Positions 50,611-58,963 of a stretch of DNA of 64,000 nt are shown here, piece by piece (positions within the stretch are counted from its first letter, which is position 1; every line of letters begins with the position of its first letter). The position numbers and the translations under genes are program-made. Below the pieces are notes generated by a model. That model was not told the DNA's origin. It did not search any database and worked only from the letters and a program-made list of their open reading frames with translations. Origin of the DNA: Streptomyces bambusae (lineage in GTDB: Bacteria; Actinomycetota; Actinomycetes; Streptomycetales; Streptomycetaceae). The stretch covers positions 97,984 through 161,983 of the forward strand of contig NZ_JAJAUZ010000010.1 of assembly GCF_020532645.1 (NCBI RefSeq), given 5' to 3'.

Positions 50611-50656
50611 AACAGCGGCCTCGCTTTGCCAAAACTTGGCAATCGTGGCCGCTGTT
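50611..50656. promoter_or_regulatory. nested inverted repeat after the thioredoxin gene
   Basis: Outer arms AACAGCGGCC / GGCCGCTGTT (10 bp) enclose inner arms TTGCCAA / TTGGCAA (7 bp). It may serve as terminator for the upstream gene and/or as an operator. Confidence 0.6.
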
Positions 50657-50780
50657 ACTCGCAGTAAATCGAACCACCGGATCTGTCCTTTTTATTGAGA
50701 CGCATCCCCTTCTGTCGTGGCCTTGGCTGCCACCCTGAGTACCCGCCCGAAGCCGACCGTACGCACGGCGGTTATCGGGC

Positions 50781-50798
50781 CGTTACTAGCCAGTAACG
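50781..50798. promoter_or_regulatory. CGTTACT/AGTAACG palindrome
   Basis: 7-bp arms with a 4-nt centre AGCC. A shorter relative (TTACT-CGC-AGTAA) lies at 50655-50667, so the same factor could bind both. Confidence 0.5.
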
Positions 50799-51111
50799 AA
50801 CCCCCTTGTGCCCCGGCCGTGAATGCACCACGATCGGCCACGCTCGGTCCATCACTCAGATGGGTCCCCACCGGGCGGACCGGAGCCTTCGGCCCCGGTC
50901 CGGGACAGGGGGGTCTCTGCCGTCGGCAGGGCCTGTCCTCCGGCCGTGCGCGAGTGCGGCCCAGTGGTTGTCGCTCGGGGGTGGTCGCCGGTGATCCTTT
51001 GCGGTTCGCGCCGCCTCGGCCGCTTGCGCTCCTCCGAGGACGTAGCACTTCTCCCATCCCAGGACGGGCTCTGCCCGGACCGGAGATGTACGTCCGAGAA
51101 GGAGGAATCAG

Positions 51112-51744
51112 ATGAGTTCCCAGGTTCGTGGCGGGACCAGATGGAAGCGTTTCGCTCTCGTCATGGTGCCGAGCATCGCGGCGACGGCCGCGGTCGGCGT
51201 CGGTCTGGCGCAGGGTGCCCTTGCCGCCTCGTTCAGCGTGTCCGGCCAGGACTTCAAGGTCACGGCCGACAAGCTCGAAGGCTATGACCTGATCCAGTAC
51301 GGCGGTATCGCCGAGGGTCACGACATGGCGGGCAACAAGGCCGCCCACCCGGTCACCATCTCCGGGTTCAAGCAGGCCAAGATCACGAACATGTGTCAGT
51401 CGCTGGTCACCCCGGTGCCCGGCCTCGGCAACATCACCATGAAGCTCCGTGCGGGCCACAAGGGTGACCCGGCTGTCGCCGACAACATCTACCTGGATGT
51501 TGCGGACCTCGACACCAGGGTGTCCACGTTCAAGAACCTGGACATCGGTGTCGCGGTGGGCGACGCGAGCCACACCACGAAGCCGCAGCCGGGCACGGTC
51601 AAGAACCCCTACGCGTTCTCGCAGCGCGCCGAGGTGGCCGTCCTCGAGGGTGTCAAGCAGCGCGCCTGGGCCACCACGGCCGGCACGTTCAAGCTGAGCA
51701 ACCTCAACCTGCAGCTCGTCGCGGGCAACGAGCCCTGCTACTAG
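51112..51744 (+). CDS. DUF6230 family secreted protein
   Basis: 210 residues. N-terminal signal/anchor (KRFALVMVPSIAATAAVGVGLAQGALAA), then a beta-rich domain with SFSVSGQDFKVTADKLEGYDLIQYGGI and two Cys (one near residue 95, the other Cys209 in NEPCY). I recognise it as the Streptomyces DUF6230 family, once annotated as cholesterol esterase without good evidence. ATG 51112 follows AAGGAGG. DUF6114 and a secreted partner follow, giving a three-gene unit. Confidence 0.85.
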   Translation: MSSQVRGGTRWKRFALVMVPSIAATAAVGVGLAQGALAASFSVSGQDFKVTADKLEGYDLIQYGGIAEGHDMAGNKAAHPVTISGFKQAKITNMCQSLVTPVPGLGNITMKLRAGHKGDPAVADNIYLDVADLDTRVSTFKNLDIGVAVGDASHTTKPQPGTVKNPYAFSQRAEVAVLEGVKQRAWATTAGTFKLSNLNLQLVAGNEPCY

Positions 51745-51867
51745 GCCCCACGGGCTGGTGAGCTGAGCCAGTGACCGGACGGGCGGGCCGTCGTATGCCG
51801 GCCGTCCGTCCGGGCACGAGCACTTCACGTAGTTCTCCGTACCACCGTTTCCAGGGAGCTGTAGTCC

Positions 51868-52470
51868 ATGAACGCCGAGACCCCGGGTTCCCACGAAGAC
51901 ATGCACTGGCTCCGCTACGGGCGGATGAAGTTCCGCGACTGGCGCGGTCAGCGGCCTTTCTGGGCCGGGTTGTTCACGCTGCTCGGCGGTGTTCCGATCG
52001 CCTACTTCCCCTACGCGGACGTGCGGCTGGGCAACATCACCATCGCCATGGCGACCACGGCGGGCGCCGGCTCGCTCATCATCGGTGTACTTCTCGTGAC
52101 GCTGGGCCTGGCCCTCTGGTTCCAGCAGACGATCCGCATCTTCGCGGGCGTCGCGGCGATCCTGCTGGCCCTGGTGTCCCTGCCGGTCTCCAACTTCGGC
52201 GGCTTCCTCATGGGCTTCCTCTTCGCCCTCTTCGGCGGCGCGCTGGCGCTGTCGTGGGCCCCGGGCGTCCCGCAGGAGGACGAGCCGGAGGCCGCCGCGG
52301 GCCCGGAGGGCGCGCAGGCGCCGCCGGCCGGCGAGGTCTTCCCCGGCCCCCGCACGGAAACGGACCCGCAGGACGGCTTCTACGAGCACGCGCAGGGCGT
52401 CTCGTTCCAGAAGCCCGATGCGCCCGAGACGACTGCCCACGCCAATGGCGGGAGGAACAGTGCGGGGTGA
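51868..52470 (+). CDS. DUF6114 family membrane protein
   Basis: 200 residues. Cytoplasmic N-terminus FRDWRGQRPFWAGLFTLLGGVPIAYFPY, four hydrophobic helices to about residue 130, then a Pro/Glu-rich tail. It regularly pairs with DUF6230. ATG 51868 follows AGGGAG. Its end overlaps the next gene by 11 nt. Confidence 0.85.
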   Translation: MNAETPGSHEDMHWLRYGRMKFRDWRGQRPFWAGLFTLLGGVPIAYFPYADVRLGNITIAMATTAGAGSLIIGVLLVTLGLALWFQQTIRIFAGVAAILLALVSLPVSNFGGFLMGFLFALFGGALALSWAPGVPQEDEPEAAAGPEGAQAPPAGEVFPGPRTETDPQDGFYEHAQGVSFQKPDAPETTAHANGGRNSAG

Positions 52471-53746
52471 CGAGACGCAGCGGGCGGTGGCCCCTGGCGC
52501 AGAGTCCCGTGAACGGAAGGGCCCGCGGCACGCGGCGCCGAAGAAGTCGCTGCTGACCAAGATCCAGATACCCGCCGGCAAGGCGATGGCCCTGGCTGCG
52601 ATGCCGACGGCGGTCCTGGTCGGGATGGGCATGGCGCCCAAGCTCGCCCTGGCCGACGACAAGGACATACCGTTCGCCCCCGGGCCGTGCGTGACGCGGT
52701 CCGACGAGCCTGCGGAGTCCCAGTCCCCGGAACCCACGAAGTCCCCCGAGGCCACGCCGTCGCCCTCGGTCTCGCCCAGCGCGACCGCGAGCCCCGGTGT
52801 CACCACCGGCCCGCTGCCCACCGCCTCGCCCTCCGCGTCCAAGTCGGCCGAGGACGAGGCCCCGAAGCCGAAGACCAGCCCGCCGGCCGCCAAGCCGGAC
52901 ACCCGGACGGTCGTGGACCCGCTCGACCCGCTGGGCGTCGGGGACAAGGTCAAGGACATCCTCGACGAGCTGGGCCGGCCCCTCAAGGACGGCGACACCG
53001 CCCCGGAGCCGACCGCGACGGCGACCCCGCCCGCGGCGCAGCTGCCCGGCACGGTGCAGAGCACGCCGGCCGACGACCCGACCGAGGCGGCCATCCGGGA
53101 CGCCGCGAAGCGGGCCGGAGCCAAGGTCGAGGACCTCTCCGACGAGGCGCGTGCGACGAAGGACAAGGCCAAGGACGAGACCGGTACCAAGGCCGAGGAC
53201 GACGCCGACAAGTCCGAGGACGACAAGTCCGAGGACGAGGAGGGCAAGGACAAGGACGGCAAGGAGCCGTTCCCGTGCCCGACCTACGACGCCGAGGCCC
53301 TGGCCAACGCGAAGCTGGAGGCCGAGGCCCCGCTGCTGCCCGCCGAGCCCTGGCGCCTCGACAGCTCGCTCCTCACGCTGTACGGGCTGGACTACCACGG
53401 CATCGTCGAGGTGAAGACGGCCGACGGCAAGATCAAGAAGGTGCTGAAGTTCACCGCTTCCGGCATCGACATCAAGGACCTGCACCAGACGATCGTCGAG
53501 AACGGCAGGACCACCCACGTCAAGGCCCGCCCCGGCTCCACGTCCACGATCCGCGACGGCACGGTGACCATGTACACCGAGGAGCTGAAGGGCAACCTCT
53601 TCGGCATCGTCCCCATCACCTTCAGCCCGGAGTCCCCGCCGCCGCTGAACGTCCCGTTCGCCTTCTTCAGCAGCGTCAAGCTGAAGCAGGCGGGCCAGTT
53701 CGGCGGCACCCTGACGGTCCCGGGCCTGCAGAACTGGATCGACTAG
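52460..53746 (+). CDS. hypothetical secreted protein with Pro/Ser/Thr and acidic linkers
   Basis: 428 residues. An N-terminal membrane/signal segment (about 35-52, AMALAAMPTAVLVGMGMAPKLALA) is followed by long Ser/Pro/Thr-rich and then Lys/Asp/Glu-rich linkers (about 70-270). A compact C-terminal domain (about 280-428) has TASGIDIKDLHQTIVENGRTTHV and PFAFFSSVKLKQAGQFGGTLTVPGLQNWID. GTG 52460 follows GGAGG; ATG 52445 is an alternative. Third member of the DUF6230/DUF6114 unit. Family function unknown. Confidence 0.78.
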   Translation: MRGDETQRAVAPGAESRERKGPRHAAPKKSLLTKIQIPAGKAMALAAMPTAVLVGMGMAPKLALADDKDIPFAPGPCVTRSDEPAESQSPEPTKSPEATPSPSVSPSATASPGVTTGPLPTASPSASKSAEDEAPKPKTSPPAAKPDTRTVVDPLDPLGVGDKVKDILDELGRPLKDGDTAPEPTATATPPAAQLPGTVQSTPADDPTEAAIRDAAKRAGAKVEDLSDEARATKDKAKDETGTKAEDDADKSEDDKSEDEEGKDKDGKEPFPCPTYDAEALANAKLEAEAPLLPAEPWRLDSSLLTLYGLDYHGIVEVKTADGKIKKVLKFTASGIDIKDLHQTIVENGRTTHVKARPGSTSTIRDGTVTMYTEELKGNLFGIVPITFSPESPPPLNVPFAFFSSVKLKQAGQFGGTLTVPGLQNWID

Positions 53747-53771
53747 GACCGCACGGTCACCGTGCGGACAG

Positions 53772-53826
53772 CACCGAGGGCGGCACCCCGGATCCCTTTC
53801 ACGGGACCGGGGTGCCGCCCTCGGTG
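53772..53826. terminator. bidirectional terminator between the DUF6230 unit and pyk
   Basis: 20-bp stem (CACCGAGGGCGGCACCCCGG with its complement) and a 15-nt loop, followed by TTTG. It serves two converging units. Confidence 0.9.
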
Positions 53827-53846
53827 TTTGTGGCGGCGGGTGCGGG

Positions 53847-55277
53847 TCAGTCGCGGTCGCCGCCGCCGAGGTGGTGGACGCGGACCATGTTGGTCGTGCC
53901 GGGGACGCCGGGGGGCGAGCCGGCGGTGATGACCATGGTGTCGCCGGCGTTGTAGCGCTGGAGCTTCAGGAGCTCGGCGTCGACCAGGTCCACCATCGCG
54001 TCGGTGTTGTCCACGTGCGGGACCACGTACGACTCGACGCCCCAGCTCAGCGAGAGCTGGTTGCGGGTGTTCTCGTCCGTGGTGAAGGCCAGGATCGGCT
54101 GGGTGGCGCGGTAGCGCGACAGCCGGCGGGCGGTGTCGCCCGACTGCGTGAAGGCGACGAGCGCCTTGCCGTCGAGGAAGTCCGCGATCTCGCAGGCCGC
54201 ACGGGCCACCGAGCCGCCCTGGGTGCGCGGCTTCTTGCCCGGGACCAGCGGCTGGAGGCCCTTGGCGAGCAGCTCCTCCTCGGCCGCGGTGACGATCTTC
54301 GACATCGTCTTGACGGTCTCGATCGGGTAGGCGCCCACCGAGGACTCGGCGGAGAGCATGACCGCGTCGGCGCCGTCGAGGATGGCGTTGGCGACGTCGG
54401 AGGCCTCGGCGCGGGTCGGCCGGGAGTTGGTGATCATCGACTCCATCATCTGGGTCGCGACGATCACCGGCTTGGCGTTGCGGCGGCACATCTCGATGAG
54501 CCGCTTCTGCACCATCGGGACCTTTTCGAGCGGGTACTCGACGGCCAGGTCGCCACGGGCCACCATGACGGCGTCGAAGGCGGCGACCACGTCCGCCATG
54601 TTGTCGACGGCCTGCGGCTTCTCCACCTTGGCGATGACCGGGACGCGGCGCCCGACCTCGTCCATGACCCGGTGGACGTCCTTGACGTCGTTGGCGTCGC
54701 GGACGAAGGACAGCGCGACCATGTCGCAGCCCATCCGCAGCGCGAACCGGAGGTCCTCGACGTCCTTCTCGGACAGGGCCGGGACGTTCACCGCGGCGCC
54801 GGGCAGGTTGATGCCCTTGTGGTCCGAGATGACACCGCCCTCGATGACGATCGTCTTCACCCGCGGGCCGTCGACCTCGGTGACCCGCAGCTCGACGTTG
54901 CCGTCGTTGATGAGGACCTGGTCGCCCATCGCGACGTCGCCCGGCAGCCCCTTGTACGTGGTGCCGCAGATCGACTTGTCGCCCGGGACGTCCTCGGTGG
55001 TGATGGTGAACTCGTCACCGCGCACCAGCTCGACCGGGCCCTCGGCGAAGGTTTCGAGCCGGATCTTGGGGCCCTGGAGGTCGGCGAGGACGCCCACCGC
55101 GCGACCGGTGTCCGCGGCGGCCTTCCGGACGCGGTCGTACCGCTCCTGGTGTTCTGCCTGGGATCCGTGGCTGAAGTTGAATCGGGCCACGTTCATGCCT
55201 GCCTCGATGAGCGCTTTCAGCTGCTCATACGAGTCGACGGCGGGGCCCAGCGTGCAGACGATTTTGGAACGGCGCAT
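53847..55277 (-). CDS. pyk: pyruvate kinase
   Basis: 476 residues. It converts phosphoenolpyruvate and ADP to pyruvate and ATP. Signatures: SKIVCTLGPAVDSYEQL, ARFNFSHGSQAEHQERYDRVR, LADLQGPKIRLE, ALSFVRDANDV, IAKVEKPQAVDNM, MVARGDLAVEYPLEKVP and the MMESMITNSRPTRAEASDVANAILDGADAVMLSAE segment. ATG 55277 is exactly 7 nt after a TAGGAT hexamer with no ribosome site, suggesting leaderless translation. ackA lies upstream in the same direction. Confidence 0.97.
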   Translation of the reverse strand: MRRSKIVCTLGPAVDSYEQLKALIEAGMNVARFNFSHGSQAEHQERYDRVRKAAADTGRAVGVLADLQGPKIRLETFAEGPVELVRGDEFTITTEDVPGDKSICGTTYKGLPGDVAMGDQVLINDGNVELRVTEVDGPRVKTIVIEGGVISDHKGINLPGAAVNVPALSEKDVEDLRFALRMGCDMVALSFVRDANDVKDVHRVMDEVGRRVPVIAKVEKPQAVDNMADVVAAFDAVMVARGDLAVEYPLEKVPMVQKRLIEMCRRNAKPVIVATQMMESMITNSRPTRAEASDVANAILDGADAVMLSAESSVGAYPIETVKTMSKIVTAAEEELLAKGLQPLVPGKKPRTQGGSVARAACEIADFLDGKALVAFTQSGDTARRLSRYRATQPILAFTTDENTRNQLSLSWGVESYVVPHVDNTDAMVDLVDAELLKLQRYNAGDTMVITAGSPPGVPGTTNMVRVHHLGGGDRD

Positions 55278-55284
55278 GGAGCGG

Positions 55285-55290
55285 ATCCTA
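55285..55290 (-). promoter_or_regulatory. -10 hexamer for leaderless pyk mRNA
   Basis: TAGGAT on the minus strand, then CCGCTCC, then the pyk ATG. Confidence 0.6.
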
Positions 55291-55307
55291 TCGGGTTTGT
55301 TTCGTAG

Positions 55308-55319
55308 CGGAATATTCCG
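55308..55319. promoter_or_regulatory. 12-bp palindrome at the pyk -35 region
   Basis: CGGAATATTCCG is a perfect palindrome placed where the pyk -35 would be (17 nt before the -10). It is AT-rich in its core, unlike the surroundings. Confidence 0.5.
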
Positions 55320-55340
55320 TCTGGCGGAAACTCCAAGTGA

Positions 55341-56549
55341 CTACCGGGTAACCAGCGCGTAGGCCTGGGTGGCGATTTCCAGCTCCTCGTCCGTGGGCAC
55401 CACGGCCACCGCCACGCGGGCGTACTCCGCAGAGATCAGCCGGGGCTCGCCGGACCGCACCGCATTCGCCTCCAGGTCGAGGGCCAGGCCCAGTTCGGCC
55501 AGCCCGTCCACCGCAGCTTCCCGCACCGCGGCCGCGTTCTCGCCGACCCCGGCCGTGAACGCCACCGCGTCCACCCGGCCGAGCACGGCCGCGTAGGCGC
55601 CGATGTACTTCTTCAGCCGGTGCACGTACGTGTCGAACGCCACGCGCGCCGAGGCGTCGCCCTCGCCCGCCCGGCGCAGGATCTCCCGCATGTCGTTGTC
55701 GCCGCACAGCCCCAGCAGGCCGCTCTTCTTGTTCAGCAGTGCGTCGATCTCGTCCACCGACATCCCGGCCACCCGCGCCAGGTGGAACACCACCGCCGGA
55801 TCCAGGTCGCCCGACCGGGTCCCCATGACCAGCCCCTCCAGCGGGGTCAGTCCCATCGAGGTGTCCACGCACACCCCGCCGCGGACCGCCGAGGCCGAGG
55901 CCCCGTTGCCCAGGTGCAGCACGATGACGTTGACCTCCTCGGGGGCCTTGCCCAGCAGCGCGGCCGTGGCCCGCGACACGTAGGCGTGCGAGGTGCCGTG
56001 GAAGCCGTACCGCCGGATCCCGTACCGGTCCGCGGTCTCCGCGTCGATCGCGTACCGGGCCGCCGCCTCCGGCATCGTCGCGTGGAAGGCCGTGTCGAAC
56101 ACCGCCACCTGCGGAAGGTCGGCGCGCAGCGCCCGGGCCGTCTCGATGCCGGTGATGTTCGCCGGGTTGTGCAGCGGCGCCAGCGGCACCAGGCTGCGGA
56201 TCTCGGCGAGCACCTCGTCGTCGATCACCGTCGGCGCGGTGAACCGGGTGCCGCCGTGCACCACCCGGTGCCCGACCGCGGCCAGCTCCGGCGAGTCCAG
56301 ACCCAGCCCGTCGGCCGCCAGTTCCGCGGCCACCGCCTTGAGCGCGGCGCCGTGGTCGGTGATGGGGCCCCGCTGCTCACGGGCCGGGCCGGCGCCGGGC
56401 AGCAGGGGGGTGTGCACGAGCCGGGAGGTCTCCTCGCCGATCCGCTCCACCAGCCCGGTGGCGAGCCGGGACCGGTCGGCCATGTCGAGCAGCTGGTACT
56501 TCACCGACGAGGAGCCGGAGTTGAGGACGAGTACGCGCGATGCGGTCAC
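55341..56549 (-). CDS. ackA: acetate kinase
   Basis: 402 residues. It converts acetyl phosphate and ADP to acetate and ATP. Signatures: VLNSGSSSVKYQLLDM, GHRVVHGG, DTAFHATMP, RRYGFHGTSHAYVSRAT, LHLGNGASASAV, DTSMGLTPLEGLVMGTRSGDLDP and FTAGVGENAAAVR. GTG 56549 lies downstream of a GGAAAG-type site. pta precedes it by 39 nt, so pta-ackA form an operon. Confidence 0.97.
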   Translation of the reverse strand: MTASRVLVLNSGSSSVKYQLLDMADRSRLATGLVERIGEETSRLVHTPLLPGAGPAREQRGPITDHGAALKAVAAELAADGLGLDSPELAAVGHRVVHGGTRFTAPTVIDDEVLAEIRSLVPLAPLHNPANITGIETARALRADLPQVAVFDTAFHATMPEAAARYAIDAETADRYGIRRYGFHGTSHAYVSRATAALLGKAPEEVNVIVLHLGNGASASAVRGGVCVDTSMGLTPLEGLVMGTRSGDLDPAVVFHLARVAGMSVDEIDALLNKKSGLLGLCGDNDMREILRRAGEGDASARVAFDTYVHRLKKYIGAYAAVLGRVDAVAFTAGVGENAAAVREAAVDGLAELGLALDLEANAVRSGEPRLISAEYARVAVAVVPTDEELEIATQAYALVTR

Positions 56550-56588
56550 GATCGGGGTCTTTCCTTCGAGGGGTGTGGGGGCGGGGGG

Positions 56589-58673
56589 TCAGGCGCCGGC
56601 CGGGCCCCGGGACTGCGCCTGGATGGCCGTGATCGCCACCGTGGTCACGATGTCCTGGACCAGCGCGCCGCGCGAGAGGTCGTTGACCGGCTTGCGCAGG
56701 CCCTGCAGGACCGGGCCGACCGCCACGGCCCCCGCCGACCGCTGCACGGCCTTGTACGTGTTGTTGCCGGTGTTGAGGTCCGGGAAGATCAGGACGGTCG
56801 CCCGGCCGGCCACGTCCGACTCCGGCAGCTTGGTCGCCGCCACCGAGGGCTCTACGGCCGCGTCGTACTGGATCGGGCCCTCGACCAGCAGGTCCGGCCG
56901 GCGCTCGCGGACGATCTCGGTGGCCTTGCGGACCTTGTCCACGTCGGCGCCGCTGCCCGAGGTGCCCGTCGAGTACGAGAGCATCGCGATGCGCGGCTCC
57001 ACGCCGAACGCGGCGGCCGTCGCGGCGGACTGGACGGCGATGTCGGCGAGCTGCTCGGCGTTCGGATCCGGATTGACCGCGCAGTCCCCGTACACGAGGA
57101 CCCGGTCGGCCAGGCACATGAAGAAGACGGAGGAGACGATCCCGGCCCCCGGCTTTGTCTTGATGATCTCGAAGGCCGGGCGGATGGTGGCGGCCGTGGA
57201 GTGCACCGAGCCGGAGACCATGCCGTCGGCCAGGCCCTCCTGGACCATCAGCGTGCCGAAGTAGTTGACGTCGGTGACCACGTCGTTGGCCAGCTCGACG
57301 GTCATGCCCTTGTGGGCGCGGGCCTTGGCGTAGAACTCGGCGAAACGTTCCCGCAGCGGGGAGGTCTGCGGGTCGACCACATCCGCGCCGCCGATGTCGA
57401 TGCCGAGGTCGGCGGCCTTCTTGCGGACGGCCTGCTCCTCGCCGAGCAGCGTCAGGTCGCACACCCCGCGGCGCAGCACCACGTCCGCGGCGCGCAGCAC
57501 CCGGTCCTCGGTGCCTTCCGGGAGCACCACCCGGCGGCGCTCGGAACGGGCCTGCTCCAGCAGCTCGTGCTCGAACATCATCGGGGTCACCCGGGTGGAA
57601 CGGGTCACCGAGATCCGGTCGCGCAGCCCGGCGGTGTCCACGTGCCGCTCGAAGAGGCCGAGGGCGGTCTCCAGCTTGCGCGGCGTGGCCGAGTTCAACC
57701 GGCTCTGCAGGGCGAAGAGTTCGGCGGCGGTGGGGAAGCTGTTGCCGGCCACCGAGACCACCGGGGTGCCGGGCGCCAGCCTTTCGGCCATCGTCAGGAC
57801 GTGCGGGGCCGGGCGCTCGTTGAGGGTCAGCAGCACGCCGGCGATCGGCGGGGTGCCGGAGGTGTGCGCGGCGAGCGCCCCCACCACCAGGTCGGAGCGG
57901 TCGCCGGGGGTCACCACCAGGCAGCCGGGGGTCAGGGCGTTGAGGAAGTTCGGCAGCATCGCACCGCCGAACACGAAGTCCAGGGCGTCGCGGGCCAGCC
58001 CGGCCTCGTCGCCGAGGAGGACCTCGCCGCCGAGCGCCTGGGTGATCTGGGCGACGGTGGGGGCGGACAGCGACTTGTCCTCGGGCAGCACGTAACAGGG
58101 CACCGGCAGCCGGGCGGACAGCCGCTCGGCTATGGACTCCCGGTCGGCGGGCGCCACCCGGTTCACGACCAGCGCCACCACCTGGCAGCCCAGCGCCTCG
58201 AACGCGCGGTACGCGTTGCGGGCCTCGGCGCGCACCGACTCGGGGGGCTGCGCGGTGCCGCCGACCACCGGCACCACGACGGCCCCCAGCTCGTTCGCCA
58301 GCCGGGCGTTCAGCCCCAGCTCGTCGGGCAGGTTGGTGTCGGCGTAGTCGGTGCCGAGCACGAGGACCACGTCGGAGTCCCGGGCCACCCGGTGGTAGCG
58401 GTCGACCAGCTGCGAGACCAGCTCGTCCACGCCCTTCTCGGCCAGCAGCGCCGAGGCTTCCGGGTACTCCATGCCGTAGGCGGTGGCGGCGTCCTGGTCC
58501 AGCCGGTACCGGGCCTTCAGCAGGTCGAACAGGCGGTCGGGGCCGTCGTGCAGGAGCGGGCGGTAGACCCCGACCCGGCCCGTCTGGCGGGCCAGCAGCT
58601 CCATGATCCCCAGCTCGACGACCTGACGGCCGTCCCCCCGGTCGATGCCGGTCACGTACACGCTGCGCGTCAC
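56589..58673 (-). CDS. pta: phosphate acetyltransferase
   Basis: 694 residues, the long three-domain form. It has an N-terminal BioD/CobB-like P-loop domain (about 1-210), a DRTGG regulatory domain (about 215-330) and the C-terminal catalytic PTA domain (about 370-690) with RRVVLPEGTEDRVLRAADV, DGMVSGSVHSTAATIRPAF, YSTGTSGSGADVDKVRKAT and FPDLNTGNNTYKAVQRSAGA. GTG 58673 follows GGAGAG. First gene of pta-ackA, divergent from pfkA. Confidence 0.96.
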   Translation of the reverse strand: MTRSVYVTGIDRGDGRQVVELGIMELLARQTGRVGVYRPLLHDGPDRLFDLLKARYRLDQDAATAYGMEYPEASALLAEKGVDELVSQLVDRYHRVARDSDVVLVLGTDYADTNLPDELGLNARLANELGAVVVPVVGGTAQPPESVRAEARNAYRAFEALGCQVVALVVNRVAPADRESIAERLSARLPVPCYVLPEDKSLSAPTVAQITQALGGEVLLGDEAGLARDALDFVFGGAMLPNFLNALTPGCLVVTPGDRSDLVVGALAAHTSGTPPIAGVLLTLNERPAPHVLTMAERLAPGTPVVSVAGNSFPTAAELFALQSRLNSATPRKLETALGLFERHVDTAGLRDRISVTRSTRVTPMMFEHELLEQARSERRRVVLPEGTEDRVLRAADVVLRRGVCDLTLLGEEQAVRKKAADLGIDIGGADVVDPQTSPLRERFAEFYAKARAHKGMTVELANDVVTDVNYFGTLMVQEGLADGMVSGSVHSTAATIRPAFEIIKTKPGAGIVSSVFFMCLADRVLVYGDCAVNPDPNAEQLADIAVQSAATAAAFGVEPRIAMLSYSTGTSGSGADVDKVRKATEIVRERRPDLLVEGPIQYDAAVEPSVAATKLPESDVAGRATVLIFPDLNTGNNTYKAVQRSAGAVAVGPVLQGLRKPVNDLSRGALVQDIVTTVAITAIQAQSRGPAGA

Positions 58674-58752
58674 GCCTGCTCTCCGTCCCTCGTGCCCGCC
58701 GGTCCGGCGGCGGAATGTCTGTAGATTTCCCCGTTAGGGTGAGCTTGACCTC

Positions 58753-58781
58753 TTGACAATACCCCTGCGGATGGATAGGGC
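58753..58781 (+). promoter_or_regulatory. housekeeping-type promoter for pfkA
   Basis: TTGACA (58753-58758), 17 nt, then TAGGGC (58776-58781). This is close to the consensus for the principal Streptomyces sigma factor. It implies a 5' leader of about 175 nt before ATG 58964. Confidence 0.65.
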
Positions 58782-58963
58782 GCCCGTGGAGGAAAGGCCT
58801 CCGGAAGAGGACCAAGGGCCTGTCTTCCCGATCGGACCGGAGCAGCAGCAGGGGCGGCCGGTCCGGGCACCGTGGAACAATCGGACAAGCCTCATTCCAC
58901 TTCGTGGCGGCTTCACCCAGTACATCCGCACATGTACGACCCCAGAGCAGGAGACACAGCGAG

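Larger units (their letters stand above)
50561..51111 (+). other. 551-nt intergenic region with palindromes, no clear gene
   Basis: Lies between the thioredoxin gene and the DUF6230 gene. It contains a nested hairpin (50611-50656), two TTACT/AGTAA dyads and several GC-rich inverted repeats around 50870-50945. An open frame 50717-51115 has low-complexity composition and overlaps the next start, so I do not call it. The 5' part is AT-rich for this genome, consistent with a regulatory or promoter region. Confidence 0.65.

Noticed and set aside
50717..51115. 132-codon open frame before the DUF6230 gene
   Set aside because: Low-complexity Pro/Arg/Gly composition, overlap with the real start, no ribosome site or family.
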